Source: DATEHG01 sp041691295
Lineage (GTDB): Bacteria > Gemmatimonadota > Gemmatimonadetes > Gemmatimonadales > GWC2-71-9
DNA length: 64,000 nt
Reading direction: 5' to 3'
Assembly: GCA_041691295.1 (NCBI GenBank)
Contig: JBEPVA010000002.1
Location: forward strand, 1 to 64,000
Under the pieces are notes generated by a model that was not told the DNA's origin, searched no databases, and worked only from the letters and a program-made list of their open reading frames with translations. Made by a program: the position numbers and the translations under genes. Positions 26,662 through 35,112 of the stretch are shown here, one piece after another (position 1 is the stretch's first letter; every line of letters starts with the position of its first letter).

Positions 26662-26865
26662 GCGGGTCACCTCCGAGTGCTGGTGGTTCCGGGTTTCAGG
26701 TTCCAGGTTCCAGGTTCCAGGTTCCAGGTTCCAAAGGTTGTGCTGCTGGTCGATTGATCGCTAGTCTGACGGATCATCCCGGCCTCCCTCCTCCGTTCAC
26801 TTTTCGCCATTTGCCTTTCGCCGCTCCCCTCTCCCATCGCCCGTCTCCCTTCTATCTTATGCCCC
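26662..26865. repeat. Divergent intergenic region with (caggttc)5
   Basis: Five exact copies of the heptamer caggttc occupy 26697-26731. After about 40 bp, a pyrimidine-rich tract (about 26780-26853) leads into the fprA -10 box. The region separates the nitrilase and fprA genes, which diverge. Confidence 0.85.
26853..26858 (+). promoter_or_regulatory. -10 box TATCTT of leaderless fprA
   Basis: TATCTT ends 7 bp before the fprA ATG, placing the expected transcription start at or next to the start codon. No Shine-Dalgarno is present. No convincing -35 is seen at 17 bp. Confidence 0.55.
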
Positions 26866-28260
26866 ATGTCCATTCCCAGTCCGGCCCCTCTCCGGGTCGC
26901 CATCGTCGGCTCCGGGCCGTCCGGCTTCTTTTCCATCGAGCACCTGCAGCGCAGGCTGCCCGGTGTGAGCATCGACCTGTTCGACCGCCTGCCAACGCCG
27001 TTTGGCCTGGTCCGCGGCGGAGTGGCGCCCGACCACCAGAAGATCAAGGCGGTCACCCGGGTCTACGAAAAGCTGGCGGCCCAACCGGGCTTCCGATTCT
27101 TCGGCAATGTCGAGATCGGGCGCGACCTTTTCCGCGACGAACTGCTGGCCCGCTACCACGCTGTCATCTACGCCTTTGGCGCCCGGTCCGATCGGGCACT
27201 CGGCATCCCCGGTGAAGCGCTGGCCGGCAGTCATGCCGCCACCGAGTTCGTGGCCTGGTACAACGGTCACCCCGATTTCCGTGATCGCCTCTTCGACTTG
27301 AGCCAGCCGGCAGTGGCGGTCATCGGGATGGGCAACGTCGCGGTCGATGTGGTCCGGATCCTGGCTCGCACGCCGGAGGAGCTGGCCAGGACGGATATCG
27401 CAACCTACGCCCTCGAGGCGCTGGCCGAGAGCAAGGTGCGGGACATCTACATGATCGGCCGGCGGGGCCCGGTGCAGGCGGCGTTCACCAATCCCGAGGT
27501 CAAGGAACTGGGTGAACTCCCGGGCGCCGACGCGATCGTGTACCCTGAGGAGCTCGAGCTCGATCCGACCAGCGCGGAGATGGCCGCGGCCGGCGATCAC
27601 ACCATCGACCGCAATCTCCAGACGCTCCGAGCCATGGCGGCCCATGGCATCACCGGCAAGCCGAAACGGTTGCATATCCGTTTTCTGTTGAGCCCGGTGG
27701 CACTTGAAGGGAATGGCCGAGTCGAGCGGATCCAACTGGCCCGGAACCGCCTGGTGAAAGTCGCCGGTCACGAGGTGAAGGCCGAGTCCAGCGGCGAAAC
27801 CGAGGCCATCGATGCAGGACTGGTGTTCCGCTCGGTTGGCTATCGCGGGACGGGAATTCCAGGAGTTCCGGTCGACCCCAGGCGCGGCATTGTCTCCAAC
27901 GCCGAAGGCCGGGTACTCTCGTCGACCGGCACTCCGGCCCGCGGCGAATACGTGGTCGGGTGGATCAAGCGGGGACCCAGCGGAGTCATCGGCACCAACA
28001 AGCCCGATGCCGTCGAGACGGTCGATCACCTGCTTGACGATCATGCGGCAGGACTGCTGAAAGACCCTTCCGAGGGCGTCTCGATCGACGAGTTACTGAC
28101 CGCACGCAATGTTCGCGTCGTCGATTGGGCCGACTGGCGGGCCCTCGATGAGATCGAGCGCAGCCGAGGCTCGGCACTGGGGCGGCCGAGGGTCAAGTTC
28201 ACCCGAATTTCCGAGATGCTGGCCGCCCTGGATGGCGCCGGCACCCCGACACACGCCTGA
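26866..28260 (+). CDS. fprA: Ferredoxin-NADP+ reductase, adrenodoxin-reductase type
   Basis: A 464-aa FAD flavoprotein of the FprA/adrenodoxin reductase group that moves electrons between NADPH and ferredoxin. The FAD site is VAIVGSGPSGFFSIEHL; PFGLVRGGVAPDHQKIK is family-specific. The NADP-binding site is VIGMGNVAVDVVRIL with YMIGRRGPVQAAF after it. Near the C-terminus, VGWIKRGPSGVIGTNK is conserved. Length is normal. It has its own apparent leaderless promoter and is followed 3 bp later by the GNAT-adenosyltransferase fusion. Confidence 0.95.
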   Translation: MSIPSPAPLRVAIVGSGPSGFFSIEHLQRRLPGVSIDLFDRLPTPFGLVRGGVAPDHQKIKAVTRVYEKLAAQPGFRFFGNVEIGRDLFRDELLARYHAVIYAFGARSDRALGIPGEALAGSHAATEFVAWYNGHPDFRDRLFDLSQPAVAVIGMGNVAVDVVRILARTPEELARTDIATYALEALAESKVRDIYMIGRRGPVQAAFTNPEVKELGELPGADAIVYPEELELDPTSAEMAAAGDHTIDRNLQTLRAMAAHGITGKPKRLHIRFLLSPVALEGNGRVERIQLARNRLVKVAGHEVKAESSGETEAIDAGLVFRSVGYRGTGIPGVPVDPRRGIVSNAEGRVLSSTGTPARGEYVVGWIKRGPSGVIGTNKPDAVETVDHLLDDHAAGLLKDPSEGVSIDELLTARNVRVVDWADWRALDEIERSRGSALGRPRVKFTRISEMLAALDGAGTPTHA

Positions 28261-28263
28261 CTC

Positions 28264-29424
28264 ATGCCCGTGACCCTGATCGACACCGCCCGCCTGACCC
28301 TGGCGCCGTTTACCCCGGAAGCCATCGACGCCCTCCTTCGTGGCGACCAGGCCCTGCTCCGCCAGCTGACCAATGCCAACTTCCCGCTGCCACTGCGGCC
28401 GCCGCCGCTGATGGAATCGCTGCTGCCCCAGGTCAGGGATCAGGTCAGGGCCCAGCCCGACACGGCAGGTTGGTGGACCTGGCTCGCCATCCGTCGGGAC
28501 ACCCGCGATGTCGTTGGCGCGCTCGGCTTCGGTGGTCCGCCCGACGCTGAGGGTGCGGTCCTCCTGGGATATGCCACCTATGCCGAAGCTGACGGCCGCG
28601 GCTTCGGGTCCGAAGCAGTCGGAGCGCTCATTGCCTGGGCACTGGTAGAACCTGGCTGCCGACGGGTCTGCGCCAATATTCCGCCCGATAACACCGGTGC
28701 CCGCCGGGTGGCCGAAAAGGTCGGGATGCGGCTGGTCGGCAAGTTGTGGGACGAGGACATCGATGAGGTGCTGGTATACGCGGCCGGCAGCGGCGAGCCG
28801 GCCGGAGAACCGCCGCATCCGATGCCTCTTCCCGCCGGCTCCCCGACCCCGGCTCTTTCCGTGCCCGACACCACCCACAACCGGATCTACACCAAGACTG
28901 GCGATCGGGGGGAGACCGGGCTGTTCGGCGGCGGGCGGGTGCCCAAGGATCATCCGCGGGTCTCGGCCTATGGTGATGTCGACGAGCTCAACAGCGCGAT
29001 CGGCGTCGCCCGGGCGGCACCACCCGCAACCCTGCACGACGAGCTGCTCCAGTCCATTCAACGCGACCTCTTTTCCATCGGTGGCCACCTGGCCACTCCC
29101 GATCCTGACCGGGTGCGCAAGGCGCTGGAAAAAGCCGAGCTCTCGGCCAGCCGCATCGCGGAGTTCGAGGCCGCCATGGACGCCGCCGACCGCGAGCTGC
29201 CGCCGCTGAGGGCATTCGTCCTGCCCGCCGGCACCCAGAAGGCTGCCGCACTGCACCTGGCCCGCACCATCTGCCGTCGGGCCGAAAGAAATCTGGTCCA
29301 CCTGTCGCATGAGGCCGCGGTGCCGGAGCTGTTCATCGTTTATCTCAACCGGCTGTCGGACCTGCTCTTCACTCTGGCCCGGTTGGCCAATCGACGCAAC
29401 GGCACCGGCGATGTGACCTGGTAG
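28264..29424 (+). CDS. GNAT acetyltransferase-PduO-type cobalamin adenosyltransferase fusion
   Basis: A 386-aa two-domain protein. Residues 1-170 resemble RimJ-type GNAT acetyltransferases (RLTLAPFTPEAI, ADGRGFGSEAVGALI, NTGARRVAEKVGMRLVG). After a Pro/Ala-rich linker, residues about 200-386 are a PduO-type ATP:cob(I)alamin adenosyltransferase. This part shows YTKTGDRGETGLFGGGRV, AYGDVDELNS, CRRAERNLVHL and YLNRLSDLLFTLAR with the ATP and cobalamin ligands intact. No frameshift or convincing internal ribosome site separates the domains. The acetyltransferase substrate is unknown. The gene makes adenosylcobalamin for unlinked B12 enzymes. Confidence 0.9.
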   Translation: MPVTLIDTARLTLAPFTPEAIDALLRGDQALLRQLTNANFPLPLRPPPLMESLLPQVRDQVRAQPDTAGWWTWLAIRRDTRDVVGALGFGGPPDAEGAVLLGYATYAEADGRGFGSEAVGALIAWALVEPGCRRVCANIPPDNTGARRVAEKVGMRLVGKLWDEDIDEVLVYAAGSGEPAGEPPHPMPLPAGSPTPALSVPDTTHNRIYTKTGDRGETGLFGGGRVPKDHPRVSAYGDVDELNSAIGVARAAPPATLHDELLQSIQRDLFSIGGHLATPDPDRVRKALEKAELSASRIAEFEAAMDAADRELPPLRAFVLPAGTQKAAALHLARTICRRAERNLVHLSHEAAVPELFIVYLNRLSDLLFTLARLANRRNGTGDVTW

Positions 29425-29514
29425 GAAGACGGCGCAAGGAGGAAGGCGGAAGCGTGACAAAATGTTTTGCTCTCCTCCTTCCTCCCTCCTGGTTCTTCGT
29501 TAGGTTGGACCCCC
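29425..29514 (+). repeat. R/Y module before aroB
   Basis: Directly after the stop is a purine-rich stretch with gcaagga, ggaaggc and ggaagcg units. After a small palindrome (caaaatgttttg) comes a pyrimidine-rich stretch with ctcctcc and ttcctcc units. ggaggaagg and ccttcctcc are exact complements and can pair. Confidence 0.7.
29501..29506 (+). promoter_or_regulatory. -10 box TAGGTT before aroB
   Basis: TAGGTT ends 8 bp before the aroB ATG, with no Shine-Dalgarno in between, which suggests a leaderless or near-leaderless transcript. Confidence 0.4.
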
Positions 29515-30654
29515 ATGCCGCCGATCACCGTCAATCACTCCCAGGGTTCGTACCAGGTTCACGTTGAGCCGGGATTGCTGCTGTCACTGCATTCGCTGCT
29601 GGTCGAACCGCTGGCGGGGCGGCGGCTGGCACTGATCACCGACGACACGGTGGCGGCCAGGTACGATGAATGGACCAGCGCCACCACCGCCCACCGTGAA
29701 CTGGGGGCCCGGGCCAGCGATGCCGGGATCCGCCTCAAGCCCAAGTTGCGACTGACCTTCCCGCCCGGCGAAAAATCCAAGACCCGCGAAACCTGGAGCC
29801 GGCTGTCCGACCAACTGCTGGCCGAAGGCTTCGACCGCAACAGCGCGATCGTGGCCCTGGGCGGTGGCGTGGTGGGTGACCTGGCCGGTTTCGTGGCGGC
29901 AACGTATCTCCGCGGATTGCCCTACGCGCAAGTGCCGACCACGCTGCTGGCCATGCTGGATGCCTCGGTCGGTGGCAAGGTGGCGGTGGACACTGCCCAG
30001 GGAAAGAACCTGATCGGCGCCTTTCATCCGCCGGCCATCGTGGTGGCCGATCCGCTGACGCTCCTGACCCTGCCCGAGCGCGAATACCGGGGAGGACTGG
30101 CCGAAGCGGTGAAGCACGGACTGATCGCGGATGCCAGCTATTTCGGCTGGATCGAAACCAGTGTCCGGCAGATCGGTGCCCGGGACCTGCGGGCCCTTGA
30201 GCGGCTGATCATCCGCAGCGTCGAGATCAAGGCCGCGGTGGTTGAGGCAGACGAGCACGAGCGGGGCCGCCGGGCGATTCTCAACGCCGGTCACACCGTC
30301 GCCCATGCCATCGAACAGGTCAGCGGCTACATCGTTCCACATGGTGAAGCGGTCTCGATCGGGCTGGTCGCGGAGTGCCGGCTGGCCGAGCAGCTCAGCA
30401 TCCTGGCTGGAGGCACCGCGGACCGGGTGGCGGCGCTGCTGGCCAGATTGTCCCTCCCGATCTCGCTCCCGATACCCATGGCAGTGGCTGATCTGCTGCC
30501 GGCCATGGCCAGCGACAAGAAGAACCGAGACGGCCATATTCGGCTGGCCCTGCCCGCCACATTGGGGACCATGCACCTCGGGTCCGGGCACTGGACCGTT
30601 CCGGTCGGTCCTGAGGATCTGGGGCCGGCACTTCGATCAATTGGAGCAACCTAA
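29515..30654 (+). CDS. aroB: 3-dehydroquinate synthase
   Basis: Second step of the shikimate pathway: converts DAHP to 3-dehydroquinate with NAD and a metal, in the cytoplasm. The 379-aa protein has the NAD-binding LGGGVVGDLAGFVAATYLRG and PTTLLAMLDASVGGKVAVD. EAVKHGLI and NAGHTVAHAIE contain metal ligands, and PHGEAVSIG follows. The ATG at 29515 matches the family N-terminus; an upstream TTG (29467) would add residues encoded by the repeat tract. Standing alone between the B12 gene and the sigma factor, it is not in an aro operon here. Confidence 0.96.
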   Translation: MPPITVNHSQGSYQVHVEPGLLLSLHSLLVEPLAGRRLALITDDTVAARYDEWTSATTAHRELGARASDAGIRLKPKLRLTFPPGEKSKTRETWSRLSDQLLAEGFDRNSAIVALGGGVVGDLAGFVAATYLRGLPYAQVPTTLLAMLDASVGGKVAVDTAQGKNLIGAFHPPAIVVADPLTLLTLPEREYRGGLAEAVKHGLIADASYFGWIETSVRQIGARDLRALERLIIRSVEIKAAVVEADEHERGRRAILNAGHTVAHAIEQVSGYIVPHGEAVSIGLVAECRLAEQLSILAGGTADRVAALLARLSLPISLPIPMAVADLLPAMASDKKNRDGHIRLALPATLGTMHLGSGHWTVPVGPEDLGPALRSIGAT

Positions 30655-30887
30655 ACCATTGCAGCGCAATGCTTTGTGTCTAGTCCTTCCGGCAAACTTA
30701 CCCACAATTCATGTGGAAGGTCGACAACCACTGGAACTGCATAGCCAGTAACAATTTGTGATGTTGATAACAATTTTCGCTTGACCGCTTTTCCCCCATT
30801 TCCTATATTGGCTCTCCTCTTTGCGGCAACATTACGCCGCATTCCCAAGACAATTGAGTTGGCCCGATCTCCTTCGCAGGGGTGGAC
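30655..30887 (+). promoter_or_regulatory. AT-rich promoter/leader region of the sigma factor gene
   Basis: This gap is visibly more AT-rich than its surroundings. It holds a near-consensus housekeeping promoter: TTGACC (30781-30786), 17-bp spacer, TATATT (30804-30809), preceded by an A/T-rich stretch resembling an UP element. The leader of about 70 nt contains a small hairpin (tgcggc/gccgca, 30822-30842) and a Shine-Dalgarno-like AGGGG before the ATG. Confidence 0.8.
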
Positions 30888-31781
30888 ATGGCTGCTACAC
30901 GCGTGAGCAAGACCAAGGCGTTCTTCCGCCCTGTCGCCTCTGGCTCGTTCGATCAATACCTCCTCGACATCCAGAAATTGCCCATGATCACCGACATTCG
31001 GGAGGAACGCCGATTGGCGCGCCTGGCCCAGGACGGTGATCCCAAGGCCGCCGAACGCCTGGTCACCGCCAATCTCCGGTTCGTGATCTCATACGTGAAG
31101 AAATACCAGGGGCACGGACTCGAACTCTCGGAACTGGTCGCCATCGGCAATGAAGGGCTGCTCAAGGCCGTCAGAAAATTTGATCCGGACCACGGCGTGA
31201 AATTCATTTCGTACGCGGTCTGGTGGGTCCGACAGGCCGTCCTCAAGGCCCTCGCCGAGCAGACCCGCAGCGTCCGCATCCCGCTCAATCAGAACAGCGC
31301 CCTCATCAAGATGTCCAAGGCTGAGTCGTTTCTGTCCCAGGAACTGGGCCGGGAACCGACCGACGCCGAGATTGCGGTGGCTCTCAACGACAGCGTGGAG
31401 AACATCCGCTCGGCTCGCCGAATGACCTCGGCGGAGATGTCGCTCGACGCGCCAGTGGAACGGTCCGATCGGAATAGCGGCAATCTCGGGGAGCGGGTGG
31501 CCGGCGTGGCCGGGCACGACATCGAGGACCGCACCGATGCCGGGCTGACCCGAGAGTTCATCGACCGGCTGTTCGAGCGCTACCTTACGCCCCGGGAACG
31601 CAAGATTCTGTATCTCTACTATGGGCTGGAGGAGGGTTCGGAGGCGCTGACTCTTGAGCGGATCGGTGAACTGTTGGGCGTCACCCGGGAGCGGATTCGC
31701 CAGATCCGGGAGCGCGCCTTTGAGAAGTTGCGCCAGTCGCCCGACGTCAAGGGTCTCAACGGGTCCTGGATCGCCGCCTGA
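30888..31781 (+). CDS. Primary-type sigma-70 factor (RpoD/RpoS-like)
   Basis: A 297-aa sigma factor. It contains region 1.2 (YLLDIQKLPMIT), region 2 with NLRFVISYVKKYQG, GNEGLLKAVRKFDP and FISYAVWWVRQAV, region 3, and region 4 with ILYLYYGLEEG and the helix-turn-helix GELLGVTRERIRQIRERA. It lacks the long region 1.1 of large RpoD proteins; small primary sigma factors occur in several phyla, so it may be either the housekeeping factor or a group 2 factor. The strong promoter favours high expression. The ATG at 30888 has a Shine-Dalgarno; a GTG two codons earlier is less likely. Confidence 0.93.
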   Translation: MAATRVSKTKAFFRPVASGSFDQYLLDIQKLPMITDIREERRLARLAQDGDPKAAERLVTANLRFVISYVKKYQGHGLELSELVAIGNEGLLKAVRKFDPDHGVKFISYAVWWVRQAVLKALAEQTRSVRIPLNQNSALIKMSKAESFLSQELGREPTDAEIAVALNDSVENIRSARRMTSAEMSLDAPVERSDRNSGNLGERVAGVAGHDIEDRTDAGLTREFIDRLFERYLTPRERKILYLYYGLEEGSEALTLERIGELLGVTRERIRQIRERAFEKLRQSPDVKGLNGSWIAA

Positions 31782-31805
31782 CCCGGTGGGGCGGCCCGAG
31801 CGGGA

Positions 31806-31811
31806 TATATT
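31806..31811 (+). promoter_or_regulatory. -10 box TATATT of a leaderless Lon-N gene
   Basis: TATATT ends 6 bp before the ATG at 31818 in a 36-bp intergenic gap. No Shine-Dalgarno follows, which is the geometry of a leaderless transcript. Confidence 0.6.
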
Positions 31812-31817
31812 CCCCGC

Positions 31818-32483
31818 ATGGCCGCCCCGCTTGCCATTTTCCCCCTGGACGTCGTTCTCTTCCCCGGCGCCCTGCTTCCACTCCACATCTTCGAGCCGCG
31901 GTATCGCCAGCTGCTGGCGGACTGCCTCGAACGGCAACAGCCGTTCGGATTGATCCAGCCCGCCCCTGACGGCCACCGCCCTGTTCCGGGCGGCGTCGGT
32001 GGCCTGGCCCGCGTCGAGCATCACGAGCAGCTCACCGATGGGCGCAGTCACATCCTGGTCCAGGGCACCGGACGATTCCGCCTCGATCATTACCTGGATT
32101 CCGACCGGCTCTATCCGGTGGCCCGGTTCACTGGCGTGGTCGATCGACAGGACTCGGCTCCCTCGGCCGCCAGCCTGGCCGAGCTCCGCCTGATCGGCGA
32201 GCGCTACCGCCAGGTCGCGGCGGCGCTGCACGACATCACCACCAGCTCGGGACCCTGGTCCGATGATGCCGAGCTGCTCTCCTTTCAGGTGGCGGCCGAA
32301 CTGGAGCTCAGCGGCTCGACGCAGTGGCGGCTGCTGGCGCTCGACCGCACCGATGCCCGAGTCACGCAGCTGCTGGAAATCGCCCCCAGCCTGCTGGACG
32401 AACTGACCCTGCGGGCCGCGATTCACGTCGGAGCGCAGAGCAACGGCAAGGGCCACCGCCTGCCATCTTCGGGACCGCAATGA
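31818..32483 (+). CDS. Lon N-terminal (LON substrate-binding) domain protein
   Basis: A 221-aa stand-alone LON-SB (PF02190-type) protein with no ATPase or protease domain. The signature is LAIFPLDVVLFPGALLPLHIFEPRYRQL in two pieces at the N-terminus, followed by the beta-barrel QHEQLTDG-like segment (VEHHEQLTDGRSHILVQG) and a C-terminal helical bundle. Such proteins are common in bacteria and of uncertain role, perhaps binding unfolded proteins. It overlaps glcD by 4 bp, so glycolate oxidase translation is coupled to it. Confidence 0.9.
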   Translation: MAAPLAIFPLDVVLFPGALLPLHIFEPRYRQLLADCLERQQPFGLIQPAPDGHRPVPGGVGGLARVEHHEQLTDGRSHILVQGTGRFRLDHYLDSDRLYPVARFTGVVDRQDSAPSAASLAELRLIGERYRQVAAALHDITTSSGPWSDDAELLSFQVAAELELSGSTQWRLLALDRTDARVTQLLEIAPSLLDELTLRAAIHVGAQSNGKGHRLPSSGPQ

Positions 32484-33898
32484 ACGTCGACGCGGTGGCG
32501 CAATCCTTGTCCGGCATCGTGGGGCCGCGGTGGGTCCGGACCCGGCGAGCGGAGCTGGCCACCTTTCGCGCCGATGGCCTGCCAACCCATGAGTCGACTC
32601 CGGGACTGGTGGTACTGCCGGCCAGCCGGGCCGAGGTGATTGCCGTAATGCGCCAACTGGATCACGACGGGGTCTCGTTCGTGGCGCGGGGTGCTGGCAC
32701 CGGGCTGTCCGGCGGGGCGCTGGCCGATCCCTCCACGGTCCTGCTCTCGCTGACCCGGCTCAACCGGATCCTGGGTATCGACGCGGTCAATCGCCGCGCC
32801 CGGGTCGAGCCCGGCGTTGTGAATGCCCGGCTTTCCGAAGCGGCTGCCCCGCATGGATTGTTCTACGCGCCGGATCCCTCCAGCCAGACCGCCTGCACGC
32901 TCGGCGGCAACGTGGCCGAGAATGCCGGCGGACCGCACTGCCTCAAGTACGGCGTCACCACCAACCATGTCGTGGCGCTCGAGGTCGTGCTGACCGACGG
33001 CAGCGTGGTCAGGCTCGGGTCGGCCCAGGGCGAATGCTGGGGCCCTGACCTGGTCGGCCTGCTGGTCGGCAGTGAGGGGATGTTTGGTGTCGTCACCGAG
33101 ATCACGGTGCGGCTCGAGCCGATTCCGGTCAGCGTGCGCACCATTGCCGCCGACTTCATGGCATTGCGCGCGGCCGGTGAAGCGGTGTCGGCGATCATCG
33201 CCTCGGGCGTGGTACCCGCCGCGCTCGAGATGATGGATCAGTCGTGCCTCAAGGCGGTCGAGGCATCGATCTACGCCACCGGCGCTCCGACCGACATCGC
33301 GGCGCTGTTATTGGTTGAGCTGGACGGGCCGACCGAATCGGTTGCGGCGGAGAGCGCGCTGGTAGAGGCCATGCTCCGGCGGCACGGCGCCCGCGACATC
33401 CGCGTAGCGGTCCAGGCGTTGGACCGGGCCCGGCTCTGGCAGGGCCGCAAGAAGGCCTTCGGCGCGCTGGGCCGGCTGGCGCCCGATCTGGTGGTGCAGG
33501 ACGCCGTGGTACCGCGCTCCGCACTGCCGGATATCCTCGACCGGATTGCGGCGATCCGTGACCGGCTCGGACTGCAGATCAGCAATGTGTTCCATGCCGG
33601 CGACGGCAATCTCCATCCCTGTATCAGCTTCGACCGCCGTGACCCGGAGCTCAGCCAACGGGTCGAGCTGGCCAGCCGCGAAATCATGACGGCCTGCCTC
33701 GACGCCGGCGGCAGCCTGACTGGCGAGCACGGTGTCGGTGCCGACAAGATGGCCTACATGCCGGCTGCGTTTACCTCCGCCACCCTGCACGCGATGCTCG
33801 ACGTGAAGCGGGTGTTCGATCCCGGCGGGCGGGCCAACCCCGGCAAGGTATTTCCTACTCACGTCTGCCGTGAATGGCGGCGAGGACACGCCGCATGA
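32480..33898 (+). CDS. glcD: Glycolate oxidase FAD subunit GlcD
   Basis: A 472-aa FAD-linked subunit that oxidises glycolate (or D-lactate-like 2-hydroxyacids) to glyoxylate. The FAD_binding_4 domain contains RGAGTGLSGGAL, SSQTACTLGGNVAENAGG (one residue class short of the lactate dehydrogenase form) and GLLVGSEGMFGVVTEITV. The C-terminal FAD-oxidase domain has NVFHAGDGNLHPCI and GEHGVGADK. The ATG at 32480 overlaps the upstream stop; longer in-frame upstream sequence is a shadow of the LON gene. It forms a tight glcD-glcE-glcF operon. Confidence 0.95.
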   Translation: MNVDAVAQSLSGIVGPRWVRTRRAELATFRADGLPTHESTPGLVVLPASRAEVIAVMRQLDHDGVSFVARGAGTGLSGGALADPSTVLLSLTRLNRILGIDAVNRRARVEPGVVNARLSEAAAPHGLFYAPDPSSQTACTLGGNVAENAGGPHCLKYGVTTNHVVALEVVLTDGSVVRLGSAQGECWGPDLVGLLVGSEGMFGVVTEITVRLEPIPVSVRTIAADFMALRAAGEAVSAIIASGVVPAALEMMDQSCLKAVEASIYATGAPTDIAALLLVELDGPTESVAAESALVEAMLRRHGARDIRVAVQALDRARLWQGRKKAFGALGRLAPDLVVQDAVVPRSALPDILDRIAAIRDRLGLQISNVFHAGDGNLHPCISFDRRDPELSQRVELASREIMTACLDAGGSLTGEHGVGADKMAYMPAAFTSATLHAMLDVKRVFDPGGRANPGKVFPTHVCREWRRGHAA

Positions 33899-35112
33899 GC
33901 GCCGCGCTGATCGCCCGGCTGGGAGAAATTGCGGGTCCGGCTTCGGTCGAGAAGGATCCGCGGGGGCTGCCGCGGGTGGCGCCGGATTCCGAGGAGGCGC
34001 TGGCGCTGGTCTGTCGTGAGGCGCATGCCCAGGGCTGGCGAATCCGGATCGAAGGCCGCGGCAGCTGGCTGCCGGCCGATGCCCCGGCCGACTTTGCACT
34101 GAGTACCCGATCGCTCGACCGGATCGTGGCGGTCAGCGCGGCCAATCTCGTGGCCACCATCCAGGCCGGTGCCAGTTTCGAGCGGGTGCGACGCGCGCTG
34201 CACGATGCGGGGCTCTGGCTGGCTATCGATCCGCCCGGCAATCCCGAGCGGACTCTCGGCTCGGTCGTGGCCACCAGTACCGCCGGTCCGCTGCGGCAGG
34301 GATTCGGTCCGGTGCGCGATCACGTGCTCGGGCTGAACGTGGTGACTGGTGATGGCCGGGTGCTGCAGGCCGGCGGCCGGGTGGTCAAGAATGTGGCGGG
34401 CTACGACCTCACCAAGCTGCAGGTCGGCGGCTTCGGCGCCTTTGGCATCGTGACCACCCTCCACCTTCGATTGCGCGCCCTGCTGCCGGCCGATGCCACG
34501 CTGCTGCTGGCCGGGGCCCGCGACCGGCTCACCCTCGTCGCGCGCGAGCTGGTGGCCACCGGCATCCCATACGCGGCGCTGGAACTCTTTTCTCCCGCGC
34601 TGGCGGCCGGCGCCGAGTGGACGCTCGCGGTCCGGCTGATGGGAGCGCCCGCGGCGATCGAGCCGGAAGCGGCCCGGCTGATCGGCAGCACCAGCAATTC
34701 GTGGCATCGCCTGGCGCCCGATCGGGCCACCAGCTTCTGGAGCCAGGCTTCGCGAGGCATCCTGGCCGGCGCGGTCACCCTCCGACTCGGCACCGTGCTC
34801 GATGGGCTGGATGAACTGCTCGACCTGTTGCATCAACAGATCGGCGAGGGACTGGTGTCGGCCGGCGCCGGCAGCGGCAGCGTGCGCTGGTCGGGAACGG
34901 CGGGCGCGGAGCGGATTCGCGAACTGCGGCGGCTGACCGCGGCCCGGGAAATTCCCCTGACGCTCGAACGGGCGCCGTGGGAATTGCGCCGGCGCCTGGG
35001 GCACTTCGGCGCGTACCGCGAGGGGGTAGGTCGGCTGGTCGGCCGGCTGCGCGAAGCGTTCGACCCCACCGAGCGGCTGCAGGTCGCGATCGAAGGGTCC
35101 GATGGCGACTGA
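33895..35112 (+). CDS. glcE: Glycolate oxidase subunit GlcE
   Basis: A 405-aa FAD-binding partner of GlcD with a shorter FAD_binding_4 domain: RIEGRGSWLPAD, GNPERTLGSVVATSTAGPLR and GGRVVKNVAGYDLTKLQVGG, the last being the clearest GlcE signature. The C-terminal half is diverged, as usual for GlcE. The ATG at 33895 overlaps the glcD stop (ATGA); an in-frame ATG 7 codons earlier is less likely. The 3' end overlaps glcF by 11 bp. Confidence 0.94.
   Translation: MSAALIARLGEIAGPASVEKDPRGLPRVAPDSEEALALVCREAHAQGWRIRIEGRGSWLPADAPADFALSTRSLDRIVAVSAANLVATIQAGASFERVRRALHDAGLWLAIDPPGNPERTLGSVVATSTAGPLRQGFGPVRDHVLGLNVVTGDGRVLQAGGRVVKNVAGYDLTKLQVGGFGAFGIVTTLHLRLRALLPADATLLLAGARDRLTLVARELVATGIPYAALELFSPALAAGAEWTLAVRLMGAPAAIEPEAARLIGSTSNSWHRLAPDRATSFWSQASRGILAGAVTLRLGTVLDGLDELLDLLHQQIGEGLVSAGAGSGSVRWSGTAGAERIRELRRLTAAREIPLTLERAPWELRRRLGHFGAYREGVGRLVGRLREAFDPTERLQVAIEGSDGD

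Noticed and set aside
26857..29460. Leftward frames opposite fprA and the fusion gene
   Set aside because: No domain or ribosome site; the plus-strand genes carry intact catalytic motifs.
31089..32585. Leftward 498-codon frame opposite the sigma factor and Lon-N genes
   Set aside because: Shadow composition and spans two real genes.
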